Assembly (NCBI GenBank): GCA_963787205.1
Contig: CAWBCD010000001.1
Coordinates: forward strand, 1-64,000
Direction: 5' to 3'
DNA from: DATFNI01 sp963787205
GTDB taxonomy: Bacteria > Bacteroidota > Rhodothermia > Balneolales > DATFMH01
DNA length: 64,000 nt
In this document: piece after piece, positions 10,913 through 19,480 of the stretch
Layout of the letters: each line of letters begins with the position of its first letter
Position numbering within the stretch: position 1 is the first letter of the stretch
Made by a program: the position numbers and the translations under genes
The notes under the pieces: model-generated
What the model saw: the letters and a program-made list of their open reading frames with translations, nothing else
Told to the model about the DNA's origin: nothing
Databases searched by the model: none

Positions 10913-11567
10913 TCAATCCGTCTGATTCCGGGTGACGTAATCCACGGCGTTGCTGAGTTCCTCGTAAGTCAGCCCCCCTGAATACATAACCCTGTTTATC
11001 ACGACTGTGGGTGTTTGCATAAGGCCGATATCCGTCCCCAGCCGTACATCATGTCGAATGGTATCGTTAATATCCGGATTTTTCATGCATCCGTTGAAAG
11101 CATTCAGATCCTTCACACCGGCCTCTTTGGCCAGACTATCCAGGGATATTTCCTTGATAATATCCTGTTTGCTGAAAAGAAGTTCATAGTATTTCCCATA
11201 ATCGCCGGTTTTGGCCACACACTCGGCTGATGCAGCCAGCCGCCTGGAGTATGGATGCTGGGGAAGCGGGAAATTATGGTACACGACCTGGACCTGTCCG
11301 GGATGATCCTTGCGGTATTGCTCCAGTACTTCGCTAAACTCTTTGCAATGGGGGCACAAAAAATCGCTGAATTCCACGATGGTCACCGGTGCCGATTCCG
11401 AGCCCACCCGATGCCCGCTCGCAAGTAAATTCTCCCATTCACTTTTCGACAGAGTGCGAATCGGCCCCGGCATTTCCGATCGGTGCCGGAATAGGCATAC
11501 CAATAAAAGAAGCCATGATCAGAGCAAGAATCATGACTGAGGGGATATAGAATCGCTTACACTTCAT
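10913..11567 (-). CDS. DsbA-like periplasmic thioredoxin, frameshift after signal peptide
   Basis: This is a thioredoxin-fold oxidoreductase of the DsbA/DSBA-like (Thioredoxin_4) type. The active site CPHC lies in APVTIVEFSDFLCPHCKEF. A cis-Pro loop follows (MQTPTVVINRVMYSGGL). The signal peptide is in a different frame: MKCKRFYIPSVMILALIMASFIG starts at 11567, and the thioredoxin frame is open from 11503 (MVCLFRHRSEM). Joining them near 11480 gives a normal exported protein, so there is one base of error or a real frameshift. A start at 11503 would give a protein without a signal. Such enzymes help fold cysteine-containing exported proteins. Neighbours are the ChbG-like gene upstream and a GH2 gene downstream. 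Confidence 0.75.
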
Positions 11568-11686
11568 GTACTGGCCGTTTGTTAAAAATAATGCATTAGG
11601 GTCATACAGGAGAATATCATTATCCATCCAAAAAAACACCTGGCTTTCCAAAAAATCTACCCGGATTAATTCCCATATTTCCTGCT

Positions 11687-11745
11687 GAATTGCCCCGGCC
11701 TTCAGGCCGGGGATAAAAATCAGGTGTTAAAAATGGCTTTAGCCC
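11687..11745. repeat. REP-like palindrome (AATTGCCCCGG family), half unit
   Basis: GCCCCGGCC TTCA GGCCGGGG forms a strong hairpin at 11692-11712, followed by a shorter palindromic GGCTTTAGCCC. The same AATTGCCCCGG start recurs at 25181. It lies between the ChbG-like and DsbA-like genes. Confidence 0.6.
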
Positions 11746-11768
11746 TTGCCCCTGCCAGCAATCAGTCA

Positions 11769-12722
11769 CTAAAACTCTTTCGGCTTCTTCATGCTCGACA
11801 GGCCCTTCATTTTTATCAGGTCCCTGTAGTTGATCAGTTTTATGTCATCCTCCTTGATGACATCCCGGAAGCGGTTGGACAGCAATGCATTGAGAACGGC
11901 CTGACGGTTCTCAGCCATATTCGACAAACCGCCTTCGTCGTTCATATCGATCATGGAGTGCAGTTCAGGGTTATCCAATCCAACATGGGCTACAATAACA
12001 TTAAAGCCAGGTTTCAGGTCCTTCACAGTGGTCACCAGGCTGTCGAGTTTGTGATCGGGGGAGGCCCTGTACTGGCTGGAATGATACATCTCTCCGAAAT
12101 ACTGCGTGAGCCCCAGGTGGTATTGACGGGCCAGTTTTTCAACAATCGCCATCACTTCCGGTTTCTCAGTAACGGTGCCCATATGATAATCCAGGTAGTC
12201 TATCTTCAACCCTGAGTGAATGGCACGTTCAATCTGAGCCCGCAACTCCGTTTCGATCTCGCTCATCTTAGGGTGATTATTCCACAGCTCTTCCGCTGAA
12301 TGAAAAAAATAGCCGTTGGCATCGACCAGGGATGGGACTGTGCCGGCTCCTGCAACGGGACCCCAGCGATAGTTCTTCCATTCAGAATTCAGTGTCAGGT
12401 GAACGCCGACCGATACCTGGGGATGATTTTTGAGTACTTCGACCGCTTCCTGGTACCATGGGCACACAAACATGATCGATGTCGACAGCGGCATGCCGGT
12501 CTTTACGAGTTTTTTAATCCCCATGTTTACTGAATGTGACATCCCGATATCATCCGTTCTCAAGATCAGATAGGTGGGTTCCGGACGAAGAAAAGACATT
12601 GTCGAATGCTTAGCGTTTGTCATTTGAGGCTCGCCATATTTTTCCCCTGCCAGGTTTGTGCCCAAGATAATGGCAATGGCGATTACTCCGATCACCGGCA
12701 GGCTTTTATAATGCAACTTCAT
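11769..12722 (-). CDS. ChbG/YdjC-family carbohydrate deacetylase, exported
   Basis: YdjC/ChbG proteins are metal-dependent deacetylases that remove acetyl groups from chitooligosaccharides or related amino sugars. The 317-residue protein has the family motifs: TDDIGMSHSVN with the metal-binding Asp pair at about 57-58, VSVGVHLTLNSEW with His108, LDYHMGT, and VIVAHVG. An N-terminal hydrophobic segment (LPVIGVIAIAIILGTNLAG) makes it exported or membrane-anchored; the E. coli ChbG is cytosolic. It lies 71 bases downstream of a GH20 hexosaminidase, so the pair could deacetylate and trim GlcNAc-containing oligosaccharides in the periplasm. The substrate is inferred only. Confidence 0.8.
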   Translation of the reverse strand: MKLHYKSLPVIGVIAIAIILGTNLAGEKYGEPQMTNAKHSTMSFLRPEPTYLILRTDDIGMSHSVNMGIKKLVKTGMPLSTSIMFVCPWYQEAVEVLKNHPQVSVGVHLTLNSEWKNYRWGPVAGAGTVPSLVDANGYFFHSAEELWNNHPKMSEIETELRAQIERAIHSGLKIDYLDYHMGTVTEKPEVMAIVEKLARQYHLGLTQYFGEMYHSSQYRASPDHKLDSLVTTVKDLKPGFNVIVAHVGLDNPELHSMIDMNDEGGLSNMAENRQAVLNALLSNRFRDVIKEDDIKLINYRDLIKMKGLSSMKKPKEF

Positions 12723-12793
12723 AGCTACTCCTCCATGTTAGTTTGCAGCTTACGTTTTTGGTACTGAACGCAGATAGTATCTGCTGAAAAAGA

Positions 12794-15208
12794 TCACATA
12801 TTTTCTGTCAATTTTGTGATTCCGGGCAACACGGCGATAATCATCCCCTCGCTGGGTTCGGAAGCTTTATTCAGGTAATCGAGATCCTCATTTTTCTGAT
12901 TCGTGTCTGCTTTCTCACCGTTTTGAATATGCCGGATTGCCTCCAGGCCGATCGTCGCAGCCTTTGAGAAACGCTCACTTATCTCTTTGAGATCATCCAG
13001 CTTTGGATAAGTCGTGATATACGGATGCAACTCATCGTGATTCCGTGCCCACAGATTCAGCATCGACTCAATCTGCCCGGCATGTTTCCGGTGGGTGGAA
13101 TCCTGGAGAAACTCGTCAACCCACTCATTAAAATGATGGGCCGGGAAACTTTCCGGCAGCGATACATCGACGGGACGATCCATCGGGGTCTCCGTTGTCA
13201 GATGCTTATATATCCCCATCCGGTTGAGATACTTCTGCTCCTCAAGCTCATCCATCAATACCTTGACCGGCCGGACATCTTTCCCGTCCGTCAACTGTCT
13301 CATCATCCGGATATACTCGGTATGATCTTGCACACCGTAGTTATCGAGATAATCATCGATGAAATACAGGCGCCGGTACATATCATTTATGTTGTTGGTC
13401 AGTTGCGCCGGCGACCACAATTTCTCCGCAATGGCTGCCGTGCGGGGCCAGATCCGTGTATCGACATTTTGATCTGTTATCAATTCGGACCACATGCACG
13501 CCTCCCCGCCCAATATCCTTTTCTTCTGAGCTTTTGTCAGGGGTTTTATCTGCTCAATTTTCGGCGGTTCGGCCCCATTCATATCGCTGCTGCCGGTCAA
13601 AATGCCGTGAACCGAAATGGTGATAATGCCGAGCTTACCCGTTCCATTCAGAGAATCGCCATCCATCCTGGTATCGAAAGAGACATTGCCATAATCGGTA
13701 CCCAAATTAAACGTTAGCTTATTCCCGGTCAGCGTCGCTTTATCAAAGCCATTGTACTTACCCATCATATTGAAAAAACCACGCAGGCTATCCTTTTCGC
13801 CATAAAGGGTCATCTGCGATGTAAACCGGCTGTTCATCGCCTCCATGGAAAGATCCCATGTTTTCCAATGGGCCGTATCCGGCTTGATGGTAACGGCTCC
13901 GGGCATAACCAGCGGATCTACCCTGTAATGACGGGATGCGGGCAATTTATGATCGAGATAATATCCTGCCGATAAGATGCCGGACGCACCTTGCCGGACG
14001 GCCTCGAACAACGACTTCTGGCTCCGCCATGATTGAATGACGATACTGTCGCCAAGGTCAGGATTCAGTATTTCGTCCCAGCCAATCATCTTTTTCCCGT
14101 ATTTGGCCAGGATACCCTCCAAACGTTTGTTAAAATATGCCTGTAATGCGTGGGCATCGGCCATGCCGTGTGCCTTCATAAACGCCTGGATCTGCTTATT
14201 CTCATTCCACTCCGTCGGGTCCACTTCATCACCGCCGATATGAATATATCGGTCGGGAAACAGTGCCGACATTTCCTTGAAGAACTTATCCAGGAATGCA
14301 TATGTCGACTCTTTTGTCGGATTCATCACCGGTTTAAGCACTCCAAAGTCGATGTCCGGCTTGTAGGGTCCCGGAGCGCTGGCAAGTTGCGGATATCCGG
14401 CCAGCCAGCTGGTGGAATGCCCCGGAAGATCAAACTCGGGGATAACCCGTATGCCCCGGTCAGCCGCATAATTTATGACCTCCTTCACCTGCTCCTGTGT
14501 GTAATAATGACCTCCGGAACCTAGCTCCTGCAGCTTCGGGAATGTCTTGCTTTCAACCCGGAACGCCTGGTAATCGCTCAGGTGCCAGTGGAAAACATTC
14601 ATCTTGAGGGCAGACATCGCGTCCAGGGTACGCAGCACTACCGATTCCGGCATCCAGTGGCGGCAGACATCGAGCATCAGTCCACGCCAGGCAAAACGGG
14701 GCTGGTCGTGTATGACGGCCTGTGGCAAACAAACGCGGTTGCCCGTGGTATCCACCAACTGTAAAATCGTTTCGAGTCCGTGCAGGATACCATACGGGGA
14801 TGCTGCACGGAGTTGTATCTTGCTGCTGTTTACGATCAGGGTATAGGACTCATCTTCATGCACACCTGGATACCTGTCGGCCCCAGCCCGGCAATCGATC
14901 TTCAGGACCGGGTCGGCACCGCTGAATGTTCGTCCGGTCATCGTGCGAAGCCTGTTCAGGAAGCGACCGGCGGCACGCTGCAGCCGCGCTTCCCTGTAAT
15001 GCGTAAATTCATAACCGAAGTCCGGACCAACCGTAAAATAACCGCCCTCTAATTTGAGGTGTGCCGGCAAGGGCATCATGTGTATGGCTGCACGGTCTTT
15101 CGCGCTGATGGCAGGCGGGTGATAGATGAACACACGGTAGTAGAGATATCCCCCGCCGATGAGTGCGACGCAAACGATGCCCAAACCAATCAGTATCTTT
15201 CTAATCAT
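12794..15208 (-). CDS. GH20 beta-N-acetylhexosaminidase, membrane-anchored, with an inserted domain
   Basis: GH20 enzymes release terminal GlcNAc or GalNAc by substrate-assisted catalysis. The 804-residue protein has an uncleaved-looking N-terminal anchor (ILIGLGIVCVALIGGGYLYYRV). It continues with the GH20b domain to about 165, then the barrel (RGLMLDVCRHWMPE, NVFHWHLSDYQAFRVE, PEFDLPGHSTSWL). The catalytic pair Asp327-Glu328 is in YIHIGGDEVDPTEW, and GGEACMWSELI lies near 570. Between about 435 and 555 there is an extra beta-rich segment (LTGNKLTFNLGTDYGN... DGDSLNGTGKLG) that interrupts the barrel and looks like a small beta-barrel domain. The gene is 100 bases downstream of the FG-GAP lipoprotein gene and upstream of the deacetylase gene. 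Confidence 0.9.
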   Translation of the reverse strand: MIRKILIGLGIVCVALIGGGYLYYRVFIYHPPAISAKDRAAIHMMPLPAHLKLEGGYFTVGPDFGYEFTHYREARLQRAAGRFLNRLRTMTGRTFSGADPVLKIDCRAGADRYPGVHEDESYTLIVNSSKIQLRAASPYGILHGLETILQLVDTTGNRVCLPQAVIHDQPRFAWRGLMLDVCRHWMPESVVLRTLDAMSALKMNVFHWHLSDYQAFRVESKTFPKLQELGSGGHYYTQEQVKEVINYAADRGIRVIPEFDLPGHSTSWLAGYPQLASAPGPYKPDIDFGVLKPVMNPTKESTYAFLDKFFKEMSALFPDRYIHIGGDEVDPTEWNENKQIQAFMKAHGMADAHALQAYFNKRLEGILAKYGKKMIGWDEILNPDLGDSIVIQSWRSQKSLFEAVRQGASGILSAGYYLDHKLPASRHYRVDPLVMPGAVTIKPDTAHWKTWDLSMEAMNSRFTSQMTLYGEKDSLRGFFNMMGKYNGFDKATLTGNKLTFNLGTDYGNVSFDTRMDGDSLNGTGKLGIITISVHGILTGSSDMNGAEPPKIEQIKPLTKAQKKRILGGEACMWSELITDQNVDTRIWPRTAAIAEKLWSPAQLTNNINDMYRRLYFIDDYLDNYGVQDHTEYIRMMRQLTDGKDVRPVKVLMDELEEQKYLNRMGIYKHLTTETPMDRPVDVSLPESFPAHHFNEWVDEFLQDSTHRKHAGQIESMLNLWARNHDELHPYITTYPKLDDLKEISERFSKAATIGLEAIRHIQNGEKADTNQKNEDLDYLNKASEPSEGMIIAVLPGITKLTENM

Positions 15209-15308
15209 AGATTATTATTGATGGAAGGTTATCCACGATTTATACGATGCTACTCTGTTCACACTTTGAATTCACACACCCGGTTCGCTGACAGAAGAAC
15301 CGACTACC

Positions 15309-18300
15309 CTATTTCACGGGAACACTTCGCTTATTCCCCATGAAATCATACACATCAACAGATGTTACATGCCGCGACAATCTCATAAATCTTCCGGAAG
15401 CAGATAAAAAGGAAGATCCGTAATAAAATTCCTGCTTCCTGGTTTTTCCATTGTCCAGATGCAGAATAGCATATGCATCATTGGGAAGCAATGGTACAAT
15501 AACCCCTTTTTCACGATCCCGGAATATTTTCAGCGGCCCCTTATTCTGACTTGCCGCAATCAGCTCGCTGCCATCGGATCCGGCTACGGTAACCGTCGCT
15601 TTTCCATCACCCGGGATATAGATTCCACTCTGCTCCAGACTCACCGGATTGAAATCACCCTTCCCGTCCCCCTCCAGCAACAGCCCATTGAAGGCGTCGT
15701 AATTACCAATCTGGGGTTCGATGCCCGACTCATTCCCGCTTAAGAGTATGTCCAGGTTGCCGTCGTTGTTGAAATCGCCGGTAGCCATTCCGAAGACAGG
15801 GGCGAACTGGGCCTGAACCGGCAGCGGCTTCATGGTAAATTTACCGTTGCCCAAATTTTCGATATAACAGGATTGCAGATTATTAGCATGATAGATCAGG
15901 GCGCCTTTCAGATCCTGAGGCGATAGTATATCGTGAATAGTAGCTCTGCCAAAAGCGCTATAACTGGGATATTTCTGCCCAATCATCAACAACTCCCGAA
16001 ATAAATCATCCCGGCCTTGCGCTGGATATTCTTTGTAAGTACCGGTTGAGTCAGGGAAATAGACCGTTGGAATAGCTTCAAACATGCCGTTTTGTGCGAA
16101 ATCACCGGCATAAATGCCAACCGGTCTTTTAGAAGAAGCCTGATACAAAGAATTCAGTCCGAGATTTCCGACGATATAATCGGTCCGCCCGTCGTTATTA
16201 AAATCACCGGCCGTGATGCTGTTCCACCACCCTACCTGGTCGTCAATTCCGGTCTGTTTGGTCACATTGATAAATTTCTTGCCATGGTCATTTTCCAGGA
16301 AGGTAACGGGCATCCACTCCCCGCATATAACCAGATCCGGCCAGCCGTCGTTGTTGAAATCCGTCCATATGGCATCGGTAACAAGCCCGATATTCTTCAG
16401 CATCGGTGCAACTGTTGATGTGACATCCGTAAACTTTACATGACCGTTTTTCGAGTCATTTCTTAGGATATGGCTGGATGCCGGTGCCGGGTATTTGTTG
16501 GGTATCACCCGGCCGCCTACAAAAAGGTCGAGGTCGCCGTCGTGATCGTAATCACTGGCAATCACGCACGAGCCGCTCGTATGAAACTGCGGCAATGCAT
16601 CGGGTTCATATGTAAAATGGCCATGACCATCATTGTGATAAAAACGATCCTGGTAGTTGCTGCTTCCTGCAGGACTTTCGACGCTGCCGCTCACGATATA
16701 CAGGTCGGGATGGCCGTCATTGTCGGCATCAAACAGCAAAACACCTTCATCTTCCTGGGTTTTAGCCCCGCCGTCTTGACCCGGCAGCAAGTCCTTTTCA
16801 ACAAATGTTCCATCGGGCTGCTGCAACAGGAAGGTGCCTTTATGATTCAGAGAACCGCCGATAAAGATGTCCTCTTCCCCGTTGCCATCCACATCGCCGA
16901 CCGCCAGACCGGGTCCATACTGCGACAACTTATGCGGCAGCATGCTCTGCGTCTGGAAGTCGTTAAAGGGCTGCTCCTTTTGTACGTAGTGGACATTTAC
17001 TTTTGCTGTAACATCCTGGAATATAGAAGATGGATTTGTGGTTTTTCTGATGCTGGTATAATCTTTCGCGTTACTGATATCGGCTGTCAAAACCTGGTCA
17101 GCCCGTACCTTTTCCCATACCTGTCTCTTCTTATCCGGCCAGGTGATCGCCACCGAATCCAGTGTTGCTGTGCTGTCCAGGCCAAAGTGAGCCATGTCCT
17201 CCACACTGGACAAGTACCCCCTGTAAACCGTGTTGTAATAGGTTTGATGCTTCCCGCCATCATAGTAAATATCAGCAGTCGCGCCGAGCCCCTGGGTATT
17301 TTCTTTGCCTCCTTTGAATTTGATTTCCAGCCAGTGGTGTCGGGGTTTTCCCTGCCCATTGTTTTCGGTATTCTCATACAGGAAGGCCTTTCCGTCGATG
17401 TTATTGATCACCAGATCCAGGTCACCGTCGTTATCCAGATCCGCCCAGGCAAGCCCGTTGGAATAGGATGGCTTATTGAGCCCCCAGGCTTTGGTCATAT
17501 CCGTAAACCTGAGATCACCATCATTTCTGTATATATAATTTGAAATTTTTTCGGATGGGATCTTCGCCAGAAGCATCGCGGTGGAAGCGAGATTCATATA
17601 CTGGTTGCGATACATCATGAAATCCATATCCCGGATATCTTTTGGGATACCATTGGTTATGATCAGATCACGATAACCGTCGTTGTTGAAATCGGCGCCC
17701 AGGGTTCCCCAACTCCAGTCTGTAGCGGCAATACCTGACAAAAAAGATATGTCACTAAAGGCAGGCCCGCCAAGCGAATCATCCGGCAACACATACGGTC
17801 CGTCATTCAGCTGCAGGGTATTGCGTGTATATTCCGGAGCATGACCGTCAAAGGAGTGATGAAGCATATTTTTGTAGTTGTTGGGATTGGTCATCACCTT
17901 TCTCCTGAAATTGTCATGAGGCATCATGTCGATCGTGATGAAATCATTCCGTCCATCATTATTGATGTCCACCACGTCATTACCCATCGAGGAGAAGCTG
18001 GTATGCTTGAAGTATTTGCCAGCCTCGTCGGTGAACGTACCGTCTCCGTTATTGATCCAAAGCAGGTCATTTGACAGGTAATCATCGCTCACATAAACAT
18101 CGGGCCGCCCGTCTTTGTTGACGTCCGTTATGGCAACTCCAAGGCCATAGCCGGGCTTTGTGATGCCCGCCTGTTTGCTGACATCCGTGAATACGGCATG
18201 ATGCAGCGTACTGCTCCAATCGTTTCTGAACAGCTTGTCCGTATTCATGTACGGGTCTTCCTTATCAGACTGGCTCCCGGTACCGACTTTCTTCTTTTGC

Positions 18301-18911
18301 TCCTTGTCGGAAACGACCAGGTACATATCGAGGTCGCCATCTCCATCGTAATCGAAAAAAGCGGCCTGTGTGGAATACGAGTCATCGTCCAACCCGTAGG
18401 CAGCTGCTTCGTCCTTAAAGACAGGCACCCCATTTTTGTCCAGTCCCTGGTTGACGTATAGAATATTCCTGCGTTTTTGCGGATCGTTGCTGCCGGTCGC
18501 ACATACATAGATATCCGGCCACCCGTCATTATTAATATCGATGACCGAGACCCCGCTGCACCATTTCCCCTCTCCTCCTGTTCCAGACTCTTTCGTGACA
18601 TCCCTGAATTTCATGTGGCCTTCATTCAGATAAAGACGATTCCCGGTCATGTTGCCGGTGAAATAGATATCCGGTCGTCCATCCTTGTTGAAATCGCCAA
18701 TAGCGACGCCCCCACCATTATAGAGATACTCATAGTTCAGCACATTCAGGCTGTCGCTCGTCTTGATTACATTGTCAAATTCGATCCCTGATTTATCCGG
18801 CGGGATCAATTTAAAAAGCGTTTCCCTGGACTGGCAGGAACAAAGCAATCCCAGCAAAGCCAGGCCGGCAAAAACACGGCCCGATGATAATAATGAATGA
18901 TTTTTTTTCAT
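15309..18911 (-). CDS. FG-GAP/VCBS repeat lipoprotein with ASPIC/UnbV domain
   Basis: This 1200-residue surface-type lipoprotein (lipobox GLLCSC) is built from two sets of FG-GAP repeats. The loops look calcium-binding: GDFNKDGRPDIYF, DINNDGWPDIYV, DYDGDGDLDMYL, DVNKDGRPDVYV, DLDNDGDLDLVI and, in the second half, DVDGNGEEDIF, DYDHDGDLDLF and DFNNDGNLDIL. Between them (about 530-640) lies an ASPIC/UnbV-type domain (LEIKFKGGKENTQGLGATADI... ITWPDKKRQVWEKV). The repeats form beta-propellers in known relatives, which often bind ligands or partners. Proteins of this build are commonly encoded beside SusC/SusD pairs, as here. A glycan-binding or surface-scaffold role is a guess. It is the first gene of the block running to GH20 and the deacetylase. 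Confidence 0.8.
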   Translation of the reverse strand: MKKNHSLLSSGRVFAGLALLGLLCSCQSRETLFKLIPPDKSGIEFDNVIKTSDSLNVLNYEYLYNGGGVAIGDFNKDGRPDIYFTGNMTGNRLYLNEGHMKFRDVTKESGTGGEGKWCSGVSVIDINNDGWPDIYVCATGSNDPQKRRNILYVNQGLDKNGVPVFKDEAAAYGLDDDSYSTQAAFFDYDGDGDLDMYLVVSDKEQKKKVGTGSQSDKEDPYMNTDKLFRNDWSSTLHHAVFTDVSKQAGITKPGYGLGVAITDVNKDGRPDVYVSDDYLSNDLLWINNGDGTFTDEAGKYFKHTSFSSMGNDVVDINNDGRNDFITIDMMPHDNFRRKVMTNPNNYKNMLHHSFDGHAPEYTRNTLQLNDGPYVLPDDSLGGPAFSDISFLSGIAATDWSWGTLGADFNNDGYRDLIITNGIPKDIRDMDFMMYRNQYMNLASTAMLLAKIPSEKISNYIYRNDGDLRFTDMTKAWGLNKPSYSNGLAWADLDNDGDLDLVINNIDGKAFLYENTENNGQGKPRHHWLEIKFKGGKENTQGLGATADIYYDGGKHQTYYNTVYRGYLSSVEDMAHFGLDSTATLDSVAITWPDKKRQVWEKVRADQVLTADISNAKDYTSIRKTTNPSSIFQDVTAKVNVHYVQKEQPFNDFQTQSMLPHKLSQYGPGLAVGDVDGNGEEDIFIGGSLNHKGTFLLQQPDGTFVEKDLLPGQDGGAKTQEDEGVLLFDADNDGHPDLYIVSGSVESPAGSSNYQDRFYHNDGHGHFTYEPDALPQFHTSGSCVIASDYDHDGDLDLFVGGRVIPNKYPAPASSHILRNDSKNGHVKFTDVTSTVAPMLKNIGLVTDAIWTDFNNDGWPDLVICGEWMPVTFLENDHGKKFINVTKQTGIDDQVGWWNSITAGDFNNDGRTDYIVGNLGLNSLYQASSKRPVGIYAGDFAQNGMFEAIPTVYFPDSTGTYKEYPAQGRDDLFRELLMIGQKYPSYSAFGRATIHDILSPQDLKGALIYHANNLQSCYIENLGNGKFTMKPLPVQAQFAPVFGMATGDFNNDGNLDILLSGNESGIEPQIGNYDAFNGLLLEGDGKGDFNPVSLEQSGIYIPGDGKATVTVAGSDGSELIAASQNKGPLKIFRDREKGVIVPLLPNDAYAILHLDNGKTRKQEFYYGSSFLSASGRFMRLSRHVTSVDVYDFMGNKRSVPVK

Positions 18912-19246
18912 CTTTGGACTACGACAACATTAATCCGGTGTGGATAGAAATTTAAACGACCTACACAAAATGACTCACACCTGTTGTACCTCACCCCAAC
19001 CTCCCGAATGAGTTCGGGACAAGCTATCTCCATCTGCATGGAGAGGGGCTATTTATATAATTTTTTTCCGCGCGAATCCACGTTGTCTGTGTTCTATTCT
19101 TTATATGTTGATCTATTATTGAAAGCTCCCGTTTGTTTATATAGCTAAAATTTCCGTTTGATACTACTTCCCTTTTGCGGATAAATGACCGGATTGATTC
19201 AGCAGAAAAAGAAATAATTGTCTCGTCTTGCAGCAACCCACAACAA

Positions 19247-19349
19247 CATGCAGAAGGCTTTGCAAAACCCTCCTCATAAGCCTCTCCTGTAGATCAGGAG
19301 AGGTTTGGAGAGGTATAAATAAAGGTTTTGCACAGCCTCCATGCAGAAG
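19247..19349. mobile_element. MITE-like inverted-repeat element with duplicated flanks
   Basis: The termini AGGCTTTGCAAAACC (19255-19269) and GGTTTTGCACAGCCT (19324-19338) are inverted repeats matching at 14 of 15 positions. Inside is a 9-bp perfect stem CCTCTCCTG/CAGGAGAGG (19281-19303). The 10-mer CATGCAGAAG occurs on both sides (19247-19256 and 19340-19349), as expected for a target-site duplication, although its last bases overlap the left repeat. One terminus alone recurs at 41968-41985. No transposase is encoded. Confidence 0.6.
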
Positions 19350-19426
19350 ACAAGATAACTCCTGGTTTCATAACGTCGCTATCTAAGTATGGAAATTGCC
19401 TTATCTAATGCAAGTCAGAAACAAAA

Positions 19427-19454
19427 AAAGAGGCAGCGGTTAGGCTGCCTCTTT
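19427..19454 (-). terminator. Rho-independent terminator after SusD (first pair)
   Basis: Eleven-base perfect stem AAAGAGGCAGC/GCTGCCTCTTT with a six-base loop. On the minus strand it is followed by a run of T (A-run 19423-19429), 27 bases past the SusD stop. Confidence 0.85.
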
Positions 19455-19480
19455 CAATTTTATCCGGATAGATTTTGGAA

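Larger units (their letters stand above)
18912..19480. other. 569-base intergenic region with TCCCGAA palindrome, MITE-like element and terminator
   Basis: No gene is seen. It holds a TCCCGAA-TGAG-TTCGGGA palindrome (19002-19019), a MITE-like element (19247-19349) and the SusD terminator (19427-19454). The promoter for the FG-GAP gene should be in the first part. Confidence 0.6.

Noticed and set aside
13025..13717. Plus-strand frame of 230 codons.
   Set aside because: Antisense of the GH20 coding sequence, with no domain or start signal.
16470..17543. Plus-strand frame of 357 codons.
   Set aside because: Antisense of the FG-GAP repeat gene; long because of its repeated codon pattern, with no recognisable protein.
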